Positions 57,551-64,000 of a DNA stretch of 64,000 bases are shown one piece after another. Made by a program: the position numbers and the translations under genes. This stretch comes from Mastigocoleus testarum BC008 (GTDB taxonomy: Bacteria; Cyanobacteriota; Cyanobacteriia; Cyanobacteriales; Nostocaceae), in NCBI RefSeq assembly GCF_001456025.1, contig NZ_LMTZ01000084.1, forward strand, positions 62,001 through 126,000, read 5' to 3'. The notes below the pieces were generated by a model. It was not told where the DNA came from and made no database searches. It saw nothing but the letters and a program-made list of their open reading frames with translations. Every line of letters starts with the position of its first letter. The stretch's first letter is position 1.

Positions 57551-57838
57551 ATGTTATTGGCTCAAACTATCAAACCAAATGGCCTCCTAAATATCTCTGA
57601 TGTTTCAGCTAGATGGGATCTGAGTTCGCTCTCTTTAGCTGACTGGATAGCTATAGCCAGAACTATCGGAAACGAACCTATTTGGGCATATAAAATGTTT
57701 TGCTCTGAGTCCGATCCCCAAAAATATAATCTTTCTGCGGTTTCACGTACAACATGGTCAAAGATTGCTCAAGTCTTCCAACAAAGTGAAACCTGGGCTG
57801 AAATCCAGTATTTAAAATGGAGTGCTTTGAAAAACTGA
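57551..57838 (+). CDS. Small hypothetical protein
   Basis: 95 aa, no family recognised. The composition is protein-like, with Trp-rich helices (LADWIAIARTIGNEPIWAYK, SRTTWSKIAQVFQQ) and no membrane segment. No clear Shine-Dalgarno; isolated between two gaps. Could be a fragment of a larger lost gene. Confidence 0.4.
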   Translation: MLLAQTIKPNGLLNISDVSARWDLSSLSLADWIAIARTIGNEPIWAYKMFCSESDPQKYNLSAVSRTTWSKIAQVFQQSETWAEIQYLKWSALKN

Positions 57839-58292
57839 TTTCTTCGCTCGTATTTGTGTATTTGCAAGTCTTCTTGCTGAAACTCTAATTTACAAGTAGA
57901 GCATCAAACTTTTTTCTTGTTATAAACTATGTTCTAGATAAAGCATGTAAGCCTTGATATACAAAGCATTGAGGTTATAAATATCCCTTAAAAATAGATT
58001 GTTTGTTATCCAGACAATCCGACATATTTGTTTCTAAAGATTGTTCTTTGTCGTTAGTCATTGGTCGTTTAGATTCAGGAAAGACTAATGACTAATGACT
58101 AAAGACTATCTAAAGAAGCATTACTTATTTGCGAATTCAAAATTCAGAAAACAGATATCAGGAGTGCTATACTCTTTGCACTTGGAATTTAGCTTTCTAG
58201 TTCCGGCTAACTTCCTTGCAATCAGCGATCAAAATTCAGAAGATAAGAGTCTGAATCAATAAAAATTAAGTGATTCGTTTTTATTGATCGAC
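57839..58292. other. Intergenic region, no gene seen
   Basis: 454 bases between convergent genes. Contains AGTCATTGG/GACTAATGACTAA repeats at about 58056-58106. No terminator with a T-run recognised. Confidence 0.5.
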
Positions 58293-61200
58293 CTAAGCAA
58301 GAATCTTGGGAGTGTTGGAATTTGTCTTTCCGGGTCCGTTTCGACGAGGTTTAGTTTTTAAAAGTAAATAAGCTGATGGTACAAAGTAAAGAGCCAGCAA
58401 AGAAGCTCCACTAAGACCCCCTGCGATCGCAATTGCCAAAGGTAACCAAAATGGATCGCCATCAATTAGCAAAGGTGTAAAGCCAATAATTGTCGTAACG
58501 GTAGTTGTCATAACATGACGTGTTGCTTCCACAACAACTTTGCTTACTGCTTTACGATCGCCCTGACGAGCATCAGGATTATCATTTAGGGCTGCAAGTA
58601 CCACAATTGAATCATTGATGGCTATACCCACTAAGCCCATGCTACCAACAATGGCCATAAACCCAAAAACAGAATTAAATGCCCAAAGTGCAAACATTGC
58701 TAAACCAATCGAGCAAATAGCAATTATTCCCACAATTGCTGCTAGGCGGAAAGAATGCAAAGATAATACTAAAGCAGCAATCATTGATACTACTAATATG
58801 CCCACCGTTGCAAAAAGATTGCCTACCGCTCGGTTACGCTCTTCTGTTTCCCCACCAAATTCATAACGGTAACCGGATGGTAACTTAAAATCACTATCTG
58901 TTAGTTTTTGTTGAAATTCATTGAGTACCTTAGCAGGTAGAACTCCAGCAGTAATAAAACCTTGGATTGTATTCACTCGCTGTTCGTTACGACGGGATAT
59001 GTTTGCCAGTTCTGGAACCAAGTTAAAATTTCCTAAAGCAGATAAGGGGCGAAAAGATTGACTTCCATTTTGGGAAGATTGATTGGCTTGCAGTAAGTTG
59101 AGAGAAGCTATATGACTTAAATCTCCTCTTTTGTCTGACGAGATGCGAACGCGCACGGGAATTTCTTCGGTTGCTTCGAGAATTGAACCACCTGTAATCC
59201 CTTCAAGTTGAGCATCTAATTGCTGAGCGATCGCAGTATTGTTTAATCCCGCTAAACGTGCTTGTTCTTCATCTACTCGTAACCCTAGTTTGGGTAGGGG
59301 TTCTGTCAAATCGTCACGAACTTGAGTTACGTCAGCAACTTGGGTCAAAATAGCTCTTGCTTGCATTCCTAGCTGACGCAAACGTTCAATATCTGGTCCA
59401 TAAATTCGCATTTCAACTGGTGCTTCAAAGGGTGGTCCCTGCTCCAATTGTTTAACTAAAACTCGGGCTTGGGGAAATTCTTCACTTAATTCGTCCTGTA
59501 GCTTCCATATCAACTGACGTGATTTTTCTGGTGATTTCAGTTGTACTAGAGCCTGAGCATAGTAGGGAGCATTTTCTAACCCTCCAAGTAAGTTGTAATA
59601 GAATCTGGGTGCATTTTCCCCAATAAACCAATGCACATCAACAACTTCCGGGTGACGGAGAATTTGTTGGCGAGCAGTTAAAACTCGATCACGAGTTTCC
59701 TCAATCGCCGTCATCGCTGGCATTTCTAGTTCTATCTGAAATTGATCGCGCAGAACGGAAGGGAAAAATTGTTCTTCTAAAGTTCCTGCTTGGATAAAGC
59801 CGATTACAGGAATTGTCAGGCTCAAAACTAAACCAATAATTGGTCGCGCGACTACTTTTTTTACAGTCCAAGCATAGACCCTTTCCACCGGAGGGAAAGA
59901 AATACCAGAATCCAAGCAATTTCTCACATAATGAGGAAGAGGAAGTGAAAAGGAGGATTTTTTTGGTTTACGTTTCTCTCTATGGAGCCTGTATTCATGT
60001 ACTTTACCAACTAGTACGGGAATAATTGTTAGAGAAATCGCTAAAGAAGAAATCAATGCTAAAATCACACTCACCGCAATCGAGCCGACAAATTCCCCTG
60101 CTCCTCCAGGTAGCAAAGCAATAGGCATAAAGCTAAATATTGTAGTAGCGGTTGATGCTAAAAGTGGTGCGGCTAGATAACCTACACTTTTAATCACTGC
60201 AGCTTCTGGCTTTAGTCCTTTACGCAACTTTATTGCCACTTCATCCACCATGACAATTGCGTTGTCAATCAGTAAACCCAAAGCAAGAATTAAGCCAGTA
60301 ACAGACATCTGATGTAGAGGTATTCCAACCACACGCATCCAACCGAAAACAGCAAATACGGTTAGTGGTAAAGCAGAACCGACAATCAGAGAGGACCGCC
60401 AACCCATACAAATCATTGTGACGCCAACAACCAACGCAGCAGACACAAGTAAGTTAGAAATAAGACCATTTAAACGATTTTCAACATAGCTGCTTTGGTC
60501 GAAAATGACTTTTAAATGTAAACCACTAGGAAGACTTTTACCAAACTGTGATAAGTTTTCACGAATCACTTGCGCCCACTGGTCAATTCTGTTGCCAGAT
60601 TCCATCAGTACACCCACACTAATGGCGGGTTTCCCTTCGATAAGTGCTAGATCGGTTGGTGGCTGAATGATTCCCCGATTAACTTTTGCCAAATCTCCCA
60701 AACGGGTAAACTGGGCGCTACCATCACTATTTGATTGAATGGGAATTTGACGTATGCGTTCGGTAGAATCAAGTTCGCTTTCTACCTCTATGGGCAGATT
60801 AGTTGTCCGACTACGTAATTGTCCTGCTGTTACTTTGGCATCACTATTACTGATTTGTTGTGATAACTGTTGTACGTTTAATCCTACTGCAGCTAATTCA
60901 GACTGGTTAACTTCTACAACAATTTCTTCTTGGGGGTCGCCAAATAGATCTACCTGCTCTGTTCCAGGTATCCCGTTCATTACAACTTTTAGTTCTTCGG
61001 CATAACGGCGAATAATTGCATAATTAGGGGGCTCATCCCGTTCCCAAACTAAAGCAGCAATTACCGCATATGCGTTGACTTCTGCTTCATCTAATTCTGG
61101 TTCTAAAACACCTTGAGGAAATAATCGCCTTGCGTCATCAAGTTCATCACGAACTTTTGACCAGATAGGGTCGCTGTTGATCACCGTATCTTGTAATTCA

Positions 61201-61472
61201 ATACTGACAGCAGATAAACCAACCCGAGAATCGGATTCGATTGTCTTGATTTCCTCAATTTCCGATAGTTCTGATTCTATAACCTCTGTAATTAATGCTT
61301 CTACCCGTTCGGCGCTAGCTCCGGGGAACTGAGTAGTGACTACTGCAGTGCGTTTAACCAATTCTGGATCTTCCTGTCTTGGTAGTACTTGAAAAGAAGA
61401 AAGTCCCCAAACAAGAATTAGAAGAATAGTTAAAATGAGTAGTCGCCCATTACGATAAAATATTTTAGTCAT
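58293..61472 (-). CDS. RND efflux pump permease
   Basis: 1059 aa inner-membrane proton antiporter of the AcrB-like RND superfamily, full length. Two homologous halves each have a large periplasmic domain and six membrane segments. The first-half TM4 motif reads GLLIDNAIVMVDE, so the usual Asp-Asp pair is D403-N404, and the TM10 segment VGIAINDSIVVLAALND lacks the AcrB lysine; both are seen in some RND subclasses. Forms an operon with the adaptor gene (70-nt gap). No outer-membrane TolC gene is in the window. Confidence 0.92.
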   Translation of the reverse strand: MTKIFYRNGRLLILTILLILVWGLSSFQVLPRQEDPELVKRTAVVTTQFPGASAERVEALITEVIESELSEIEEIKTIESDSRVGLSAVSIELQDTVINSDPIWSKVRDELDDARRLFPQGVLEPELDEAEVNAYAVIAALVWERDEPPNYAIIRRYAEELKVVMNGIPGTEQVDLFGDPQEEIVVEVNQSELAAVGLNVQQLSQQISNSDAKVTAGQLRSRTTNLPIEVESELDSTERIRQIPIQSNSDGSAQFTRLGDLAKVNRGIIQPPTDLALIEGKPAISVGVLMESGNRIDQWAQVIRENLSQFGKSLPSGLHLKVIFDQSSYVENRLNGLISNLLVSAALVVGVTMICMGWRSSLIVGSALPLTVFAVFGWMRVVGIPLHQMSVTGLILALGLLIDNAIVMVDEVAIKLRKGLKPEAAVIKSVGYLAAPLLASTATTIFSFMPIALLPGGAGEFVGSIAVSVILALISSLAISLTIIPVLVGKVHEYRLHREKRKPKKSSFSLPLPHYVRNCLDSGISFPPVERVYAWTVKKVVARPIIGLVLSLTIPVIGFIQAGTLEEQFFPSVLRDQFQIELEMPAMTAIEETRDRVLTARQQILRHPEVVDVHWFIGENAPRFYYNLLGGLENAPYYAQALVQLKSPEKSRQLIWKLQDELSEEFPQARVLVKQLEQGPPFEAPVEMRIYGPDIERLRQLGMQARAILTQVADVTQVRDDLTEPLPKLGLRVDEEQARLAGLNNTAIAQQLDAQLEGITGGSILEATEEIPVRVRISSDKRGDLSHIASLNLLQANQSSQNGSQSFRPLSALGNFNLVPELANISRRNEQRVNTIQGFITAGVLPAKVLNEFQQKLTDSDFKLPSGYRYEFGGETEERNRAVGNLFATVGILVVSMIAALVLSLHSFRLAAIVGIIAICSIGLAMFALWAFNSVFGFMAIVGSMGLVGIAINDSIVVLAALNDNPDARQGDRKAVSKVVVEATRHVMTTTVTTIIGFTPLLIDGDPFWLPLAIAIAGGLSGASLLALYFVPSAYLLLKTKPRRNGPGKTNSNTPKILA

Positions 61473-61542
61473 TTATTACTTGTCTTTAGTAATTGGTAAC
61501 TAGTAATTGGTAATTGGTAATTGGTCACTCATTACTTCTTAC

Positions 61543-62934
61543 TCATAACTCCTCAACTCGACGTACCAACTGATTGGGAACGAGACGATGTACCCCATCT
61601 GCGACTACCATATCCCCAGGACTTAGGGTTCCTCGTACAAGTACTCGCTCTCCATCTTGATGTAAAATTTCTACGGTTTGTTCTTTAAGGCGAAAGGTTT
61701 TCTCTTCACTAACAGAAGCTTCTCGATCTGCTTCAACTAAGGCATAACAAGACCATAAACCACGCAATCCTTTAACCAAAGCTTTTTTTGGTATCCAATA
61801 CCCTTCTTGAGCAACTTTATCAGTAATTTGCCAACGTGCTGTTTGTCCTGGGGTTACTGTCCCCAAAGAGGACGGCTCTAATCTCAAAACTACTGTTTGC
61901 GTGCGAGTTCTAGAATCAATTTCTGGCAAAAATGAACTGATTTTTCCTTGATAAGTTCTTCCTCCTATTTCCACCCGAGAAAACCCATTCTTGTTTTTGA
62001 GTTGAGGAACAATACTAACCGGTACACCAATTCTAACTTCTGGTCTAGCATTTTCTACCAAACGTATTACAGATTGACCGGCATTAATTACAACTCCTTC
62101 ATCAAGTTTACCGGTAGCAATTGTGCCGGAGAATGGTGCTTTGAGGGTACTTTTAGCAATGTTGATTTCTAGGTCAGAAATATTTGCTTCTAACTGTTTT
62201 ACCACCGCTCTTTGGGCTAATATCTGCTCTCTTCGCGTACCGTTAAGCAACTCTTCTAAGTTACTTCTAGCTTCCAAAAGCCTTGCTGCGATCGCTTCAG
62301 CGTTAAAAGCAACTTCATCTAGTTGTTCTCGGGAAATTGCTCCTTCTTTGTATAAAGATTCTCGTCGGGAACGTTTAATTCGCTCTAACTGAGTTTGTTT
62401 CTCCAGGTTTAGCACTGCTGCTCGTGCTGCTGCAATGCTTTCTTGTCTTGGACCGGCTTCTAATTCTTCTAATCTGGCTTTAGCTTGAGCTTTTTCTGCG
62501 AGGAGTCGAAGACGTTGAGTTTTTAAGTTACTAGTATCAAGTTTTGCTAAAGGGTTTCCTTTAGTAACTCTGTCTCCTTCATCAACAAATAATTCAACCA
62601 ATTTCCCAGAACGTTCAAATCCAAGTTCGCTAGCCCTGAGTGCTGCAACTTCCCCTGTGTAGGTACGGGAAACTTCATAGGACTGAACTGGTTTGACAAT
62701 TAAAGTTTTAACACGAAGAGTTTGAGTTCTTGTTACTACTTCGACTTGTTTCTCGGCACTGGAATGAATATTCCTGAAAGTAAATATTAATCCTAACCCC
62801 CCTAAAAAGATAAAAGATCCAATTAATCCTCGCAGCATTAATTTTCTTTTGTTCCCAGCAGTAGTATTTTTCTTCTGTAAAGCAGGTGGCTGCTCAAAAA
62901 CTTCCCTTGTTTGGTCTGTGTCCAAAGCATCCAT
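61543..62934 (-). CDS. RND periplasmic adaptor (membrane fusion protein)
   Basis: 463 aa. A cytoplasmic tail and one membrane segment (LIGSFIFLGGLGLIFTF, about 35-51), a lipoyl-like half motif (GELGFERSGKLVELFVDEGD region near 100-120), a long alpha-hairpin (about 130-260) and a beta-barrel domain with SVIRLVENARPEVRIGVPV. Bridges the RND permease to an outer-membrane channel. First gene of the pump operon; AAGGAA lies before its ATG. Divergent from the TetR gene, its probable regulator. Confidence 0.9.
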   Translation of the reverse strand: MDALDTDQTREVFEQPPALQKKNTTAGNKRKLMLRGLIGSFIFLGGLGLIFTFRNIHSSAEKQVEVVTRTQTLRVKTLIVKPVQSYEVSRTYTGEVAALRASELGFERSGKLVELFVDEGDRVTKGNPLAKLDTSNLKTQRLRLLAEKAQAKARLEELEAGPRQESIAAARAAVLNLEKQTQLERIKRSRRESLYKEGAISREQLDEVAFNAEAIAARLLEARSNLEELLNGTRREQILAQRAVVKQLEANISDLEINIAKSTLKAPFSGTIATGKLDEGVVINAGQSVIRLVENARPEVRIGVPVSIVPQLKNKNGFSRVEIGGRTYQGKISSFLPEIDSRTRTQTVVLRLEPSSLGTVTPGQTARWQITDKVAQEGYWIPKKALVKGLRGLWSCYALVEADREASVSEEKTFRLKEQTVEILHQDGERVLVRGTLSPGDMVVADGVHRLVPNQLVRRVEEL

Positions 62935-63240
62935 AGGTCATTCCTTTGCCTTATTTTTTACTACCTTTTTTACGAGCTTATCGTAACATACCGTACAGTA
63001 CAAAACAATATACTAAAAACAATCTCTTTTTGCATTAAGATATTCGTAAAGTGATGATTTGCTGATAACCCCAGAATTATATATATTCCTAAGGGTTAGT
63101 AGATTTTTAGATTTTATTGATAGATATTTGAAATACAGTTAAACTGAAAACATTCAATGCAAAAATAGTACTGCTTGGTACAGTTTTGAGAAAAGCCAAA
63201 AGTAAGAAATATCTAGAAATTATTACACAGGAGGTGTTCT
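62935..63240. promoter_or_regulatory. Divergent promoter region between RND operon and TetR gene
   Basis: 306 bases. GTACAGTAC (62993-63001) near the pump side and GTACTGCTTGGTACAGT (63168-63184) about 60 nt upstream of the TetR start share a GTACAGT core and are candidate operators. AGGAGGTG lies just before the TetR ATG. Confidence 0.45.
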
Positions 63241-63864
63241 ATGGCTTCGTCCGTCGCTCGTTCTGCAGCAAAACGCGAAGCTATTATTGCTGCAGCAACA
63301 GATTTATTTATTGAAAGAGGTTATGATGGCGTAAGTGTTGATGCTGTTGTGCGACAGGTTGGTGGTTCAAAAGCCAGCATCTATAATTATTTTGGTAATA
63401 AGGAAGGATTATTTAAAGCTATTATTGAAAATAACTGTCAGAAGTTATTGGAGTCACTTCAAAGTGCAGAAGTAATGAATTTAACTCCGCGTGCAGCTTT
63501 GACAGTTCTCGGTCACCAATTTATTTCCGTTATCTTATCACCAAAAGCGGTCGCGCTACATCAGTTAATTGTTGCCCAATCTCCACAATTTCCGGAAATG
63601 GGTAAAATGTTCTTTGAAGCAGGACCAGCCCGGGCTTGTGAGGCTCTAGAAAAATATATCAAAAGACAGCAAGAATTGGGTAAATTGAGAAAATGTAATA
63701 CTTACCGTGCAGCAGAGCAATTTTACAGTATGCTCTATTGCCTAAATCATCTACGAATAATGTTAGATATAACTCCACCTATTAGTGATGAAGATGCGGT
63801 GGATTTAGTTAATGATGCTGTAGATACATTTATGAGAGGTCATGGGGTGAGAAATGAGGATTAA
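63241..63864 (+). CDS. TetR/AcrR-family transcriptional regulator
   Basis: 207 aa. N-terminal helix-turn-helix (AIIAAATDLFIERGYDGVSV ... GGSKASIYNYFGNKEGLFKA, about 14-62), then an all-helical ligand-binding domain resembling AcrR_C-type regulators. The divergent position next to an RND pump indicates that it represses the pump operon and itself until an effluxed compound binds. Strong Shine-Dalgarno AGGAGGTG. Confidence 0.92.
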   Translation: MASSVARSAAKREAIIAAATDLFIERGYDGVSVDAVVRQVGGSKASIYNYFGNKEGLFKAIIENNCQKLLESLQSAEVMNLTPRAALTVLGHQFISVILSPKAVALHQLIVAQSPQFPEMGKMFFEAGPARACEALEKYIKRQQELGKLRKCNTYRAAEQFYSMLYCLNHLRIMLDITPPISDEDAVDLVNDAVDTFMRGHGVRNED

Positions 63865-63915
63865 TAAGTAAAAAGTAAGGAGTAAGAAGTAAAAGTAAAA
63901 AGTAAGTAAGAAGTA
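63865..63915. repeat. Short repeat tract (AAGTAAAAAGTAAGG units)
   Basis: AAGTAAAA/AAGTAAGG repeats directly after the TetR stop codon, same class as the other STRR tracts. Confidence 0.7.
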
Positions 63916-63946
63916 GCTCATCTGTAATCGAGTATCGCAAGCACTC

Positions 63947-64000
63947 TTATCTACTATTACGCTGTGATTGAAGTTGATATTCTTCCAGAATTCGCGAAAA
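63947..64000 (-). CDS. Possible C-terminal end of a gene at the right edge
   Basis: A minus-strand frame open from the window edge ends at a stop at 63947 and would encode ...FSRILEEYQLQSQRNSR. The residues look like the helical end of a protein, but 17 codons are too few to be sure. Confidence 0.3.
   Translation of the reverse strand, partial: FSRILEEYQLQSQRNSR

Noticed and set aside
57263..57590. Overlapping minus- and plus-strand ORFs of 72 and 63 codons
   Set aside because: They occupy the same DNA on opposite strands and neither has motifs or a binding site.

Overview
The window looks like chromosomal DNA of a filamentous, probably heterocyst-forming cyanobacterium (Nostocales; a Calothrix/Rivularia-like low-GC genome is my guess only). 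The evidence is frequent HIP1 octamers (GCGATCGC), long heptanucleotide STRR tracts (GGAGTCA/GGAGTTA type) between genes, and cyanobacterial marker genes: petM, ycf39, nblR, crtD, DUF2949 and a slr0417-type gyrA. I saw no rRNA, tRNA or complete insertion sequence.

Layout. 0-8.8 kb: an aldos-2-ulose-dehydratase-like beta-propeller protein, an HDAC-family deacetylase, gyrA-lnt in tandem, and a DOPA-dioxygenase-family protein. 8.8-10.7 kb: CRISPR array 1 (21 repeats, 20 spacers, + strand) with no adjacent cas genes; its repeat changes at three positions half-way along, and its last repeat is split by a 124-bp MITE-like element. 11-24 kb: housekeeping genes separated by repeat tracts (SWIM protein, lpdA, trpC, DUF2949, DUF192, nblR, nadK, ycf39, petM, pdxA). 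24.5-32.4 kb: MscS channel, cyclic-peptide-type ABC exporter, SDR, LOG-family protein, metallophosphoesterase.

32.4-46.5 kb is a complete type I-D CRISPR-Cas locus. A divergent RHH-WYL regulator is followed by cas10d (with a strong internal start for the small subunit Cas11d), csc2, csc1 and cas3. A HEPN-MNT toxin-antitoxin pair comes next, then cas6, cas4, cas1, cas2, a leader, and CRISPR array 2 (21 identical repeats, 20 spacers). The mntA-hepT-cas6 block is bracketed by two same-orientation copies of a palindromic dispersed element. The two arrays have different repeats but the same last 11 nt. Their leaders share an unexpected geometry: a direct repeat exactly 100 bp apart whose proximal copy lies 45 nt before the first repeat, plus a GCTGAAA box at about -70. 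This suggests, but does not prove, that the orphan array 1 is served by the same adaptation machinery.

46.6-64 kb: DM13 protein, beta-barrel-like exported protein, coiled-coil membrane protein, MBL-fold protein, a subtilisin-like protease beside a paralogue that consists only of its propeptide, carotenoid desaturase crtD, and an RND efflux pump with its adaptor and a divergent TetR regulator. Partial genes may run off both window edges.

The most notable signals are the shared leader geometry, the MITE in the terminal CRISPR repeat, the abrupt repeat switch in array 1, the I-D-embedded HEPN-MNT module with an intact RX4HXY motif at Tyr109, and the stand-alone protease propeptide.
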